Source: Polytrichum commune (lineage: Eukaryota > Streptophyta > Polytrichopsida > Polytrichales > Polytrichaceae). From it: 64,000 nucleotides of DNA. The notes beneath the pieces are model-generated. The model worked only from the letters and a program-made list of their open reading frames with translations. It ran no database searches and was not told where the DNA came from. This document shows, in pieces, positions 24,000-36,215 of the stretch (the first letter of the stretch is position 1; each line of letters begins with the position of its first letter). Both the position numbers and the translations under genes were made by a program. Location of the stretch: contig OX485807.1 in assembly GCA_950295325.1 (NCBI GenBank), forward strand, positions 43,306,440-43,370,439, read 5' to 3'.

Positions 24000-26580
24000 T
24001 GAGGTACCACATATTCAATATCCAAGTCAAGGTCCTATTCATTACCAATATTTGATATGGACTCAAGGGATGAGACGGGGTTCAAAGGACTCCTCTATTT
24101 GTACAGTGATGACGGCCTATATTTTGTGGGAAAAAATAAATGACTTTATCGAAGGGCAAGTCATGGATGACAGTTCTTCAGTTGAATGGGCCAAGGAAAA
24201 TAGCAAAAAGAACAAGAAAAAACTCAAACGCATACAACTGACTTCATCTACTGTTCAAACATGGTATGTAATATTTTTATTTATTTATTTGTTTACCATT
24301 TAGTACTCCATTGAAGGAAAAATATATATATGGTTTTACAATTGAAATTAAAACAACACCTTGTATTTTTTTAGGTTTTATTGTCCTTATGGAAAAGAAA
24401 ATCACCGATTCGATCCTAAGCATTAAAAAAAGAAGATGTTTAGAATGATTTGTTGTAAGGCAATTGCAATTATATCCTCATATTGGTGAGGTAATCTACT
24501 ACCATAGTGAGCATATCAGGGAGAATGGTGAAGTTGCACATGTAGTAATGGATCTTGATTCAATAGCAAGGAGAAGTGAGGTAGCTCCTCGAATATTTGA
24601 AGAGTTGAAGAGGTGGTTTATTAAGCATTTGGATGACGGGCTCACGGCTAGACAAGTCTTTAAAGAACATAAGAATGTATGATATGAAGGTTGGACAAAA
24701 AATAGGAAACATTCAAAAGATAATTCTTTACTTCTTAAGCATGTTCGTTACTATGAATATCAAAGGAAAAAAAAATTGGTACAGACACAAAAATGCATTG
24801 GTAAGTGTGAATATGTGAAAATTGGAGAATCTTAATGTGGTCTTCTACTATCAAAATGGAGACGCTACTGAAGGTGTTCCTTTCACCATTGGTATTCAAA
24901 TTCCATGGCAAAAGATAATTATTTTGAAATATGAAAGAGAAAGATGTATTTCTATGGACGCAATTTTTAGTACAAATGATTTGATGTACCACTTGTTTAC
25001 TCTGGTGGTTTTTTATGAGTGGTACAATAGAATCCCAATTGCATGGATTATTACTTCACGACAAAAAAGAAGATGATATTTATGATTGGCTATGGGCACT
25101 AAAGTTGTTTGTCAATAACGAACACTTAAATTGAAAACCATCGTATTTCATTGTAGATGATGCAATACAAGAACGACATGCAATCAGATAAATATGTCAT
25201 TATTATTATTTTCTTACATTTAAGATATTTTCATTTAAGATATAATTTTCTATTGGTCAAAAATGACATTACAATATTGTTTTTGTAGGAGGGTATGAAA
25301 TGATGCAAAACTTTATTTATGTACATTCCATGTTTTGAAGAATTGGAAAGAAAAATGTAAAAAAAAGTACAGTGTGACTAATTTGCGAAGTGGGAAGTAT
25401 TTTGGGAAATGCAACAAGTTCTCTACCTTAACATTGAATACAAAGAAACGGAGGAGTATTTTATTGAACGTGCTAAGAATGCTATGAATAAGATATTTGA
25501 AGAGTATGATGTACCCGCCATCAAGAAATATTTCGAAAAACACTATGCTGAGATATATGGTAAGTCACCCTAACATCTTCATTTTCACAAGTTGTATTTG
25601 TGTATGAAATGTAATACTATATTTTATTTCATTTTTGTCCTATATGTATTTTGAATTTTAATAATTAAATTGTTTATTCTATATAGAATTATGGCTGGTT
25701 AGTTTGCGTCGCTTACCTTATGCAAATCATGATACAAACAATGACATTGAGTCTTACCATGGTGCTCTAAAGAGATGATTTAGTGAATTCACAAGAGGTG
25801 CGTCGGGAAGAAAATTGAATTGGTTAGTGTTGCGTTTGACAATATCTATTGTCTCTCACTACATGTACATTAAAGAATAAAAGTTCAAGGGTTTATTCCA
25901 AACAAAAAAGTTGAAACAATTGTGGGTAAGAATATTGAAAAAACCCGTAATATTCCCAATAATGATGTATTACAACCTACATCTTCGGAAAATCGATGGG
26001 TGTTGAAGTCTCAAACCCCTCCAATTCTTAGTCAATGGTATTTTTCAGAAGTAATCCATTTGTAGACTATGCTTGTTGTTCTTGTGAACATGCTTTGAGA
26101 GGCAATTTCTGCAAACATCAGATTGCTATTATTCTAAAAATTTTGCCAGATTGCCGTAAAAGCTCTATATTGGAATATTATGGAACTTACTATGACACTC
26201 AACGTGGGGGCTTGGAGGCTTTATATTTATATTCAAAGCCACACGAAATTAGTAATTTTGAAGAAGAATTGGATTAAGACGCAGACGGACATGGACATAG
26301 AGAAGAAGAAAAAGATAGTAATACTGATGATGAGAAAATTAAAGATACATTGACAGGCCCTACACCGGAAGGAGTTGTATTGAGGACGAAACAACTTTTG
26401 GAGGGGATATAAGAAGAGTCTCTTAGTGAAGGAATATTTTTAATGCAACATACAAATGCAATTTTGGAGAGGCTACTCATTGATGTGAAAAATTTATGAA
26501 GATCAAATGCCGTTGATTTTCTCCACCCTAATGTATATTTTGAAGCAAGGATATATATCACTTCAAAATCCATCAAGCGG
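24000..26580 (+). pseudogene. Decayed MULE transposase with SWIM zinc finger
   Basis: Several frames together give a typical plant MULE protein. HIGEVIYYHSEHIRENGEVA and IARRSEVAPRIFEELK lie near 24.47-24.68 kb. IPIAWIITSRQKRR and then YFIVDDA (around 25.03-25.16 kb) match the catalytic-core region. NHDTNNDIESYHGALKR follows near 25.73 kb. A C-terminal CSCEHALRGNFCKHQ (about 26.08 kb) fits the SWIM pattern CxC...CxH. In-frame stops and frameshifts occur throughout (near 24.68, 24.82, 25.07, 25.13, 25.78, 25.88), so it is inactive. The expected catalytic Asp of the GIPVAW neighbourhood is not evident. The family catalyses cut-and-paste transposition. Confidence 0.85.
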
Positions 26581-26719
26581 ACTAGAGACCATATGGAGAT
26601 TTATATAGAGAGAAAACAAAAATGAGCAAGAAGAACTAGGGGTGAATAGTAGAATATACATACTAGGCACTTCATTTATTTTGAAAACATTTTGAATATA
26701 CATATTTATGATTACCATT

Positions 26720-26960
26720 AAAACAAGTCTGAAAGTTTGCAATATATGCTGTATTTTTTTTCAGCCACAATATTTTAGAATATTAAGTACCGCATGTCTG
26801 TAATACTTGCGTATTTTTCCTACCACAATGTTTTTTGGCTAGTAGATACCACAAGTCTGCAAAATCTGCCGCGGTTTTTTCTGCCACAATGTTTTTTGGA
26901 CCAATAGGTACCGCAAGTCTGCAATTCCTGCCGCGGTTGTAAATGCCGCATGGTTTTGAA
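26720..26960 (+). repeat. Subterminal repeats of the MULE-like element
   Basis: Three to four diverged units of about 60 bp, each with TGCAAT..CTGCCGCGG-like text followed by CTGCCACAATGTTTTTTGG and TACCGCAAGTC. The complementary motif GCGGCAGGTATTGCA occurs at about 23793 and in both terminal repeats, in keeping with transposase-binding sites. Confidence 0.7.
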
Positions 26961-27168
26961 GCATAAATTGTTTATAATGTGTACACTTTTAGTATAATAT
27001 GTGTATTGTTTAGAGACTGTGAATCATTGTTTTCATAAATTGTGCTCATAAATAAACAATGAACATATAGAAGAGATATCATCATATATTGATAGGAAAA
27101 ATATTCCGTGTTGAATAATTTGAATCGAACACCACACGGTCAATAAAAATCATACTATGCTTTTACTG

Positions 27169-28524
27169 ACGGAAGTAGCGAGGATATTGAGCGTGATATT
27201 CTTCTGCCTTCTCTTTAACCTTAGTCCTAATTGAGGTGGATTTCATATTCCATAAGTTTTCTTCCACATTGAACATATCTTGCTCAAACTTCTTCCATTC
27301 AAAATTGTATCTTTTACAAAAAAAAATTGGATGTTAAGAAAAATTTGAACAATAATAATATACATATACAATAATATAAGAAATTATTGAAGCCTAATTA
27401 TTGAAATTCATATAATTTAATAGGAGCGTACCAATAGAAAATTTCTTGGTCTTCGTGATACGCAAGCAACTCCTCCTTGAATAGCTTGCTCTCATGAGAA
27501 ATATGATTCTTTGAAAATACCTTTACCAAATTTGCATATTTTGATGCCTTCGTAGTTGCAATTTTTCGAAAAAAAATATCATTTGTCTCCATTGAATTCT
27601 ATTTCTCGGAATTAATCAAGCCCACCCCCCATTCACTAATTCCAAGAATCTCCACTTTCTTTTAATCAAGAAAGTTACAAAGAAGAGGTTTAGGAAGTGG
27701 TTTACGATCTTGTGCATTTTCTTCAATCTCACTCCACGAAGTCAATGCCTTCTGCCTCCAAACCTCCACTTGTTTGCTATGAATTTTTCGTAGCCGTTTC
27801 TCCACATCTCTCATGATCTTCGAATTCATTTTCTTGTGATCTTGCATCCGAGGGCGATAATTTGTTCTTAGTATTTCTGGTTCTGTTTTCTCTACAAAGA
27901 GATTGTGTTTCTTCTTCATGTGTCCACGGAGGTTTCTTTAATTCTTGAATTTGCGGGTGCATTTTCCATGGCGACACTAAAAAGTTGAGAATTTTTTTCC
28001 GGTTCTCTCGGTTTTCAAGAAACCAATAATGAGTCCCGAAGCTCGCAAAGGGCAAACCATTCTCTATACCATATAAATAAAATACAACTTTAGAATTAAT
28101 TATTATAAAAATTACAATTCTAACAGATATACATCACCACATACATTAATAAATGACATGTGAAATTTCCAAGTACAAAACATTCATAACATTAAATTTA
28201 AAGTGGTTAAATAAATTTTACATATTAAGTACCGTTTGTCCTCATATTTGGAGGAAGATGCATTTATGACTACTCAGTATCAGATATTTCATTCTCCCAT
28301 CCTAAATGTACACCTTCACGCGCCAAAATGGTTGGCACTGCATACATGTGGTTTCACAGTATGAGTTAAGTGGTCAATAATTATCTAATTTTGCAGCATT
28401 GTATATGTACATTTTCAAAGACGAAGAATTTGAAGGAAAAATCACATACCTAGAAAGAGAACTGGTGTCGTTGAAGTGGATGCCGGAGCCGGTAAAAGAA
28501 GAAGGGGAGCTGGCAACTGCGACA
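27169..28524 (-). pseudogene. Second, unidentified multi-exon gene inside the MULE-like element
   Basis: Minus-strand pieces look coding but do not form one intact frame. A first exon at about 28524-28450 begins MSQLPAPLLLPAPASTS. A segment at 28055-27920 has PFASFGTHYWFLENRENRKK. A basic segment in another frame at about 27919-27662 has NYRPRMQDHKKMNSKIMRD, implying a frameshift near 27920. An exon at 27592-27430 begins METNDIFFRKIATTKASKY. A final piece at about 27310-27169 ends YHAQYPRYFRQ. No domain recognised. It may be an accessory gene of the element or captured host sequence. Confidence 0.45.
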
Positions 28525-30457
28525 TAGTGATGTCGATGCAAGAAGAAAACGACCTAAAAACCAACCCTACATGAATTAGATTTCATTCGCAACCCATCAT
28601 ATATCAATCAGCTTTCGTTTTCCAATTTCATAATGTGTTGACTATCGATCCTGGAATGGTTTAAGCATATGTGTCCTATCTCTTTGGATCACATGTCTTT
28701 TTGGAGTCCATTCGCAACTTCAAGCTTTGACATATACCACTCATTGTGTAAGGTGTCCAGTTATGAAAAGTAACCACATAAGGCCCACTTGAGCACTGTG
28801 TAGTCGTTTTACTTGGTGGTTCATCTTCTTGGTCTTCTTTATCACTATCTTCCTCCCCACTGCTATCCATTAGCCTGCATGATGCGTTGTCCGAGTAACT
28901 GAAATTAATAGAAATTGACTAGATAAAAAGGTTTTAACATATGGCAAGTGTCTTCCATCATCACTTCTAAGTTTGACATGTCAAAGTAAAACTTATATAA
29001 GTTGAATAGTGTTGTCATACACAAATGAACATGACAATCAAGAAGGTCCACAATATTTAGCAATTCACAAGAACAATAGCTCATGAAACATAACTGTCAG
29101 TGATAAGATCCCTTGCATATGAGGCAAGGCAACTAGGACCTTGAGATTGTACATCATCAGTTCTTAAATCTCCAGAGAGGTCAAGGTGATCTGAATATGC
29201 ACACTAAGAGTGATGCTCACGACATCAGAGGCAACCTCTTATGTCGTCTTATGTATCAGCACATTTCATCCTCACACCAACACATGCAGAGCAAAATTTC
29301 AATCATCTCTGAGAGGTTAGAATATCTAGCCTAGGACATACAAAGATGAACAACTCGCCATTTTTGTTTTTGCAAGGTCAGTTGTTTCACATGGTGACTC
29401 CCCTTCACATATATAAAGGCTTGAGTCATGTGATACTCTCTACACAGGACAGAGTTACAAACAGCAGGCGGTGACCCCACTATATCGAGGAGCAGTTACT
29501 ACCAACACAAGACAAAAAAGCTGTAATTTCAATGTGGAACTCTAAATCTAGCTAAGAGAGGTATGCACTGAAGCCTAGCTTTCGAAAACCTTGCAGGACA
29601 TCACATAAAAAATCGAGGGAAAGCACATCAAGGCCACTCTCCGTAGCCGCTTAACTTGAAAGAAAATGTGAAAACGATTTGAAAGCACCTAATGACCATT
29701 GGCCTGTTATTGGGAAGCTCACCAACAAATACAGCTAGAAGGAGGAAAAGAAAAGGATGAGGAGAACATGACTCCCTTCTAAATGTAGAACCCATGCTTG
29801 AGCAAGTCTCCACCAATTCTACATCAAGCGCTAAATTGCTGCCACTTTTTCTGCTAGACAGGTGCCTTCAGAATTGAAACCGTGATGAATAAACACCAGA
29901 GCAGGCGAAATACGCATTTAGGCTCGCTCGTACAAAATATATCCAAGCTTTTGAAGGAAAATTAAAGCAAGAAAAAAACAACCCAAATCGGCTATGAACT
30001 TGATGGCAACTGGGAGGCGGAGTCTGTATTTCAATTTGATGAATTCGACCATACAGCCATTCGCAGGAAACACATACAGTGAGCAACTGGGTTCGGGGTA
30101 AATCCGAAATGGGTGCCCGGAGCAATTTCGGGGTTTCACTTGCGATTCGAACACCCATTCCAGCAAAGAAATCTCAACAAAGAAAGTGGCCGACATTCAA
30201 CAATTAAATTCTTGAGCTACTCTTTTGCAGGTGGGTGTGAATGCTCCAGGCACAACGAGGAGCACAACCTTCTTGTCCTTTAGGGTTTCGTGGATTTGGA
30301 AACTCTGGCTACCATTGTTGTCTTCCAATCAGCTCGAAAACATCGTTCATAATCTTGTCATCAACTGCAATAGAAGCCATTTTTGCAAGATGAACGGGAG
30401 CAGGGGCGGGGGCAAGAGCGGGAGCGGGCAGGTTGCTTGAAGTGCCTAGTTCGAGGT
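28525..30457. other. Interior of the MULE-like element without a recognisable gene
   Basis: Only short open frames on both strands with no known motif. The inner edge of the right terminal repeat is preceded by a GGGGCGGGGGC-type purine-rich tract at 30390-30430. Confidence 0.5.
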
Positions 30458-30577
30458 GCCGTGGCACATATTGTGCGGCAGGTATTGCAAATTGAGGCAC
30501 TTCGACTTGGGACGTGGACTCCGACGGCATCCATCCACGCAGGGGGCGTGGTAAGTCCCATCGTGGGGGATATCCTG
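30458..30577 (-). repeat. Right terminal inverted repeat of the MULE-like element
   Basis: Inverted copy of 23213-23334. It includes GTGCGGCAGGTATTGCA and CGCAGGGGGCGTGGTAAG. Similarity stops at TCCTG (30573-30577). Confidence 0.8.
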
Positions 30578-30689
30578 CCAAAAACACTATATTCGTTAAA
30601 TTGAGACTTTTTGGGCATTTTGAGACATTCACATAAATAAGAACAAGGATAAATGGAACACATATTGGAGAAAGTTGTAAGATGCGAAC

Positions 30690-31015
30690 ACTTTGTGTCG
30701 GGTATTTAGAACAAGAACCCCATTAATAACTCATATTTGGGATTGTTTAGGATGCGCAATCCAAACCTTAGGCCAAATTGAAGGGGAAATCTTAAAACAT
30801 TCATATTATCGCACACAAAATATGAGATCTTGTATGAATATGTTTTAGGTAGGGCACTCCAAACCCTTAGACCATATTGAAGGGGAACTATGTGAACCAA
30901 TATAATATAACATACAAAATATTCCAAACTCATATTTGTGATGGTTTAGTTAGGGCAATCCAAACCTTGGACCATATTGAAGGGGAAATCATGTGACATT
31001 TATATTATTGCAAAA
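30690..31015 (+). repeat. Three diverged 100-bp units with a degenerate family-2-like palindrome
   Basis: Units begin near 30726 (AACTCATATTTGGGATTG), 30832 and 30928. Each carries GTTTAGG...CCAAACC around a short variable centre, then CATATTGAAGGGG. A single related unit occurs at 43390-43450, where the core reads GTTTAGGTAGG-AC-GACCCAAAC, close to the family-2 palindrome. These look like old or divergent relatives of family 2. Confidence 0.6.
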
Positions 31016-31139
31016 AAAACATACAAAGTATGGCATGTAAAATGCATAGCATGCTAACACCACACATACATTGGATAGTGCGACCCAAAATGATGTTGCC
31101 TATGGCCCAAAACCCTACGCCTACTATGGCCTATCTAGC

Positions 31140-31215
31140 CTCGGAGACTGCCTCTTTTTCTTTTGCTTTTGCCTCTTTTGCCTCTTTTTCTTTTGCCTCT
31201 TTTTCTTTTGCTGCG
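31140..31215 (+). repeat. Pyrimidine-rich TTTTGCCTCTTTTTC tandem tract
   Basis: Short imperfect repeats of CTTTTGCCTCTTTTT. The overlapping open frames (31030-31346) are products of this low-complexity tract. Confidence 0.8.
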
Positions 31216-31346
31216 GCTTTTTTTGCTCGCATTGCTTCAACATTCATGAAAATCTCCGCCCCGCGACTATAGCCATTCTTGGGGTGACCGCCATCCATGT
31301 GAACCCTTGGAGTGGTCCACCACTCTGCGGGATCACTTTTAGTTAG

Positions 31347-33190
31347 AATGTTAGGATTAAAAGTTAGAATTGATAGGGAATTTAGGGAAAATTAGTTCAT
31401 TTAGCATTTAGCCTAGAAGAAGGAAGGTCAAAATGAAACTAAGTAGTGCTAGAAGATAGCAAAGTAGAAAAAATGTGCTAGCTAGTAAAAACAACTAGCT
31501 AAGCAAATATTAGTAGATGCTAGTTATTAAGCAAATGTTAGTAGATGCTAGCTAAGCAAGTGTTAGTTTATTAGTTAGTGTGAGGCACACAAGACTATTG
31601 GAGGTGTTTTACGTAAGAAGATCAAATCGGCGTGAAGAATTTTGAAGAAAAAAAGAAAGAGAGCAAGGGGGATACTTGCCCACTTGCCCCCTTGCCAACT
31701 CGATGGCGGAAAATTAGAAAGATTTCTAAAGGTTTTTTGTCGGAGCCACCTCGGCGAGAGGGTGGCAACCTCAACCGGGAAAACCCCCGAGCCAAAATTT
31801 CGGGAAAGGGTTTGAAAAATGGATCCGGTGGAGGAGGGGTCCAACCCTTTTGTGAGAGGGTTTAAAAACCCCTCCTTCCACCTTGTAGCTCTCTCTCTTT
31901 CTCTAGTTTTTGGGCGAAGCCCTGCTTCAATGTAGTTAGGAAAAAATCCTTTAGCATGTATTCTCAATGGTCTAAAAGAAAGGCTTGAGAACCTCCTCTA
32001 CTCTCTCTCTCTCCTAGTTAGGTTGTGTGTTTATTAACACACCAACAAAATTATTCCTTCTTTTGTAGAGGTAGGTTGGATGGTAGAGTTTTGAGTAGAG
32101 GCATTATAGACCTCATCTGCCAATGCCCTGAAGGCTTAGTTCAAAAGCTAGAACAAGATACTTATCATTTTTCTCTTAGAGAGATTTCATATAGCTATCC
32201 ATAGCCGTTTCCCATTTGTGATTTGGTTGAGATGACAATTAGTTATGGATTTTCAAAGATGGAGTAGAAAAACTGGGTGGTCTTGTGGGTAGCGGCTGCT
32301 GGATCAGACCTGCGAGCCCAATAGGAATTTTAATTCCAAGAAATTATATTTTTTCCAAGTAGAACTTTTGTGTAGCTTTCCAAAATGGCTTAGAACATTT
32401 GATTTGAGCATGATTTGAATTAGATATGAATTGTGCAAGATGGGACACATAGTTTGAGAACTTTTGGTTGACTGCTGCATTACAGAGGACCTGCTGGGTT
32501 CACTTCGGCTTACCTTTCTAATCACATATTTTTATCAAATACATATTTTTAATATCTCTCCAGGGTCATATAGAACGTTTGATTTGACTAAGATTTGAAT
32601 TAGATATGAATTGTTGAAGGCGAGATACATAGTTTAAGCCTTCTTGATTGACTGCTGTGTTACAAGGAGTCCGCTGAATTTCTATTAGCTTAACCTGCTG
32701 ATGTCATAATTTTTCTAGTTAGAGCTTGTTCATAGCTTTCCAATGGTATAAGGAAAGCCTAGATCCAAGTAGTAAGGAATGTGCTATGAATTTTTGAAGT
32801 TAGAAGGTAGATAGGTAGGTTGGAAGGGTCGGTTGAATCGACCTCACACTTCCAACCCTCATAACTTTTGCATTTCTTATCCGATTAGAGTGATTTTTAG
32901 ATCATTGGAAAGATAATTTGGTGCACTAAGTATAAATATTATGCTTAGGATTAAATTACAGGGCAGAATAACACTTTATATTTTAATTGTTAACTAAGGT
33001 ACGCTTACTACCAAACTAGTTACAAAGAAGGAGGCAAGGTCGACGCTCGGAAAGTGGAGCAAGGAAGGAGGTAGCGGCTCGGCCTACATCAAGCCCAAAT
33101 CAACCGAGGAAAATTGAGGTAAATTAACTAACCTTAAGCCTTCCATTTAGGATTGGAGGGAGCACGGCTAAGGTACGCATCTCTAAACCC
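31347..33190 (+). repeat. Retroelement-like non-coding DNA with diverged 200-bp tandem units
   Basis: A TGTTAGGATT sequence at 31349 resembles a plant LTR start, but no matching end, second LTR or target duplication was found. From about 32280 to 32830 there are about three diverged units. Each has a GACTGCTG-type segment, a TTTTT-AGT-GAGC-type segment, AGCTTTCCAA and GAATTAGATATGAATTGT. No open frame has a recognisable domain. Confidence 0.4.
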
Positions 33191-34014
33191 ACTCACCTAT
33201 CTCGTAAGGTCAAGTGGCTTGACCACTTGACCGCCAAGGGAGTACCCAATTCCATTGTTTTCGGGGCCCTTGGTATGTTTTGTGGTAGTAGCTTCATTTA
33301 TTAGCAAGTTTCGTGTGTGGTAAGTCGGATTAATCACCGACACGACCACTCTGAATGTTGTTGGTGGAAAGGTGGGGTTAATGACCCGCGAATCCACTAT
33401 TATGTTGTTGGCCCCATAGATTGGGAGTAATGGCCCCAATTTATGAAGATTGCGCAACAGGTTGAACCTACAGGTCGCCCGTCACCCTGGTCCCATTGAG
33501 TTGCATTTCGTGGTCTATCCAGTGTAAACACATTTAACAATCAAAACATACAAAATAAATCGTAAACCCTTGTTGGCAAGAGACCCGAGGTAAGGGGTGA
33601 TGCCTAATATGTTAATGTAGTAAGTTAGGACGTGCAAACAAAAGTAAGTAATTAAGAAGGAATTTGTGTGAAGGGTGGGACTTAGGCCAAGTTCCCCCGC
33701 TTAGAAAACTAAATAGAACTAAATAAAGAAATAGGAAGAATTGAATGGTCCATCAAATTGTCGTTATTCCGTTCGTTGAGTTAGGGTGGTATGAGTCACA
33801 CCCGGTTGGGTGTATCAGAACCATCCCAATTCACAAATTAGGATTGCCTTGGTTTCAAGGCTGGTGCGTCTGCGCGTAGAATAGGTTGTAGGTTAAGGTT
33901 AGAACTAGATATGAAATTGGTTAGTGGAGTTTAAAGCCACACTAGTAAAAAACTAAGGCCTAACCTCCGGAGGTACTACGACGCATATTTAATCTCCCTT
34001 AAAAATCTAACTAC
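33190..34014. other. No gene seen
   Basis: Moderate-GC intergenic DNA with no motif I recognise. Confidence 0.5.
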
Positions 34015-34813
34015 TCACGTTATACACCTATCATCTGGGTTCGGCTTGGGTGCCTGCAAATGCAGGCCACCTTCACCGAAGGGCTTGTATGATACTTTTA
34101 GGCTCCCTCGAAAGGGGGTGGCCCAAAAGTACCACAATCCATAAGACATTTTGGAGTCCGTCGGCCGCCCGAAATATACGTCGAAGAATTCGAACACGAT
34201 GAAGTGGATTGTCTCGCATTTCTGGTCATGGCGTACATACGCTCGAACTCGATGGACGCACTAGACCGCATAGGTTTACGGGTGGGAGCAACCTGCAACG
34301 CGTCATTGCAAGACCACATGTGTTAGTTTAGGGAGGAAGACCCAAACGTGTCACACGATCATTTTTTAAGTGCAAAATGATTGTAATGCGCGGTTAACCA
34401 TGTTTTAGAGAGGGGGGGGGGTTCACCTTGTCACCGGGGGCGTTCCCATCGGAGTTGGCAAGGAGGGGCAAGGCGTCCCGCAAAGGAATAGGAAGGGTTC
34501 CACTCTTCGTTGGCCGTGCGTCCATCCGCAGCCGCCGTTGAGGTGTAATACTTCCGCCGGGCCGAGAGGGGGATGTCCGGACGCATTTGCGATTTATGCC
34601 CTTGAGCGGCGACGGGGACGGAGATCGCCGTAAGATTTGCTTGGGTGGGGGGCTATCGACGACGCCGGCGTCAATAGGCTCCTTGGAGTAGTCAATGGTT
34701 GACGCGGCGTCGTAAACGGTCTCGTAGAAGAAGCTCCCCAACTCTGACTCGCTGACGATGTCAATCGAGGGCTCCAAACGCTGGCGCAAAAAAGGAAACG
34801 AAACAAAACCCAA
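34015..34813 (-). other. Possible exons of an unidentified gene
   Basis: Minus-strand frame 34813-34430 reads as a plausible exon (LGSFFYETVYDAASTIDYSK, then a serine/proline/arginine-rich tail) ending at a GACAAG-GTGAAC donor-like site. Two further segments, 34303-34200 after a TTGCAG acceptor and 34210-34015 (EFFDVYFGRPTDSKMSYGLW), also look coding but lie in different frames. I could not join them cleanly and recognise no domain. They lie downstream of the HAD-type gene on the same strand and may be decayed. Confidence 0.35.
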
Positions 34814-34888
34814 AGGAAGAGGGTTTGCTAGAGCGCGTGAAAATCAAAATACATATGAAGCATATATTACACAAAGTGGGCGGGCGCA

Positions 34889-34915
34889 TACACACACACA
34901 CACACACACACACAC
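34889..34915 (+). repeat. (AC)n microsatellite
   Basis: About thirteen AC dinucleotides just beyond the 3' end of the HAD-type gene. Confidence 0.95.
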
Positions 34916-34923
34916 GTGCTGCC

Positions 34924-35673
34924 TCAAATGAGCTTGTTAAATTTTGCGTGAGAGAACAACTCTCTGTACAAATGGTCTCGTGGATCCAAGTATCTCTCGC
35001 CTATCGGATTATTCCTAACAAAATTGTTTACAGGTAGTCCGCTTCCCCTGAGCGCCTGGAGGTATTTACTAAGGTCTAACAAAAATCGGTCCCGGACCTT
35101 CTCGACCGTCCACGTAGGGCAAACTATTAAGTTGGCCGTCGGGTTCAACATGTTCTTTGCGGCGCTGTCGTCCACCATGAGCGTGTTCTCCCGGGTGGGA
35201 CGGACGTCGTAGGGGACACCTATCAATGACGGACGCTGGTCCCAAAAAATGGGCTTCAAGACCTTGAGGTATTGGGGGGAAGCGGGGTTGTTTGGTTTTT
35301 TGACGACTTTGCCGTCCGGTGTGTACAATATTCTACAGGCTTCCTGTGCTAGGACCATGCAGGGGGGCTCGATGCCCTTGAAAATGAACTCCACGACTGC
35401 ATTGGTGTTCTCGGCCTTCATGGAGCTCCACACGACCACCCACCATCGTTGTTGGGCGATCTGGAGGAAGGTCCGAAGCCACGGGCGGAGGTGAACTAGC
35501 TTGCTCTTTATGAACGTGGGCGGCCCGTCGTAATTCGCGTCCTCGGGCTTGCAAAAGGGCACCGTGGGGGTCCTCGGGCAATGAACGCATTGGACGAGGA
35601 CCCCGTTGAGGTCTAACACCAGGAACCGGGTCTTAGGCGGCAAAGGTGGAACGGGTAAAATGGGGGGGACCAT
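34924..35673 (-). CDS. FCP1/NIF-type HAD phosphatase-like protein
   Basis: An uninterrupted 249-aa frame from an ATG. FLVLDLNGVLV (about residues 17-27) is HAD motif I (DxDx[TV]), with Asn in place of the second Asp; DLNG is also seen in a plant FCP1-like subgroup. WWVVVWSSMKAENTNAVVEF (about 77-96) is motif II with its Ser, and NTLMVDDSAAKNML (about 164-177) is the DD motif. The family removes phosphate from protein Ser/Thr residues, classically the RNA polymerase II tail, in the nucleus. The missing general acid suggests altered or lost activity. It lies about 540 bp downstream of gene C on the same strand and may have upstream exons I did not resolve. It could be a host gene or cargo of the mobile region. 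Confidence 0.75.
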   Translation of the reverse strand: MVPPILPVPPLPPKTRFLVLDLNGVLVQCVHCPRTPTVPFCKPEDANYDGPPTFIKSKLVHLRPWLRTFLQIAQQRWWVVVWSSMKAENTNAVVEFIFKGIEPPCMVLAQEACRILYTPDGKVVKKPNNPASPQYLKVLKPIFWDQRPSLIGVPYDVRPTRENTLMVDDSAAKNMLNPTANLIVCPTWTVEKVRDRFLLDLSKYLQALRGSGLPVNNFVRNNPIGERYLDPRDHLYRELFSHAKFNKLI

Positions 35674-36184
35674 CGCGCTACCTTCCTCGCTTCTTGGAGA
35701 GGCCCGGCGGGGAGCCGCGACGCTATGCTCCGATCCCTGTGGAGACGAGCGACATAAGGCGGGGGAAGACTATGTCATGCTATGTCCACTTAAAGTGAAT
35801 ACAATATTTTCTGTGAAAAATACAAGAACCACTATGCATAGGCGGCCATACAAATGCAAGAGGGGGCAAGAGGAAAAAATATACATTTGAACACGGAAAC
35901 AAACATAAGGGCACAAAATAATAATTTTATTGTTTGCAATGCTCTATGTACAAAATGCCTAGGGGTGCGAAGCCGCGTTGAACGATCCGTTCAAACTATC
36001 CTAATTCAACATCTACAAAATTGTGTGCACGCCTCCAAGTTCGAGTAAAATCGTGGGACGGGCGACGTTAGTGATCGTCGGGGGGGGGGGGGCTGAAGGG
36101 ATGCGAGAGCGGATGGACGGGGTGGGGGCAGTTCCTCCTAGCTAGGGGGGACACGACCACGGCAACAAGACAATAGACCAGGAG
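35674..36184. other. Gap between the HAD-type gene and gene C
   Basis: No gene seen. It has a G homopolymer at about 36080-36092 and, at its edge, a family-2 palindrome at 36185-36206, placed just after the gene C stop codon region. Confidence 0.6.
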
Positions 36185-36215
36185 TTTGGGTCGAGCGACC
36201 CAAACTGAGGAGGTC

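Larger units (their letters stand above)
23213..30577. mobile_element. MULE-like transposon bounded by 120-bp inverted repeats
   Basis: 23213-23334 and 30458-30577 are inverted copies of each other at roughly 90 percent identity by eye (shared GACTTACCACGCCCCCTGCG on one side, its complement on the other). Between them lie a decayed MULE transposase on the plus strand and a second decayed multi-exon gene on the minus strand. Copies of a GCGGCAGGTATTGCA-type motif occur in the terminal repeats and again near 23793 and 26720-26960. The flanks do not show an obvious 9-bp duplication, so exact ends are uncertain and nesting is possible. Confidence 0.7.

Noticed and set aside
31349-32050. LTR starting at TGTTAGGATT
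   Set aside because: No matching CA end, primer-binding site, second LTR or target duplication could be found.
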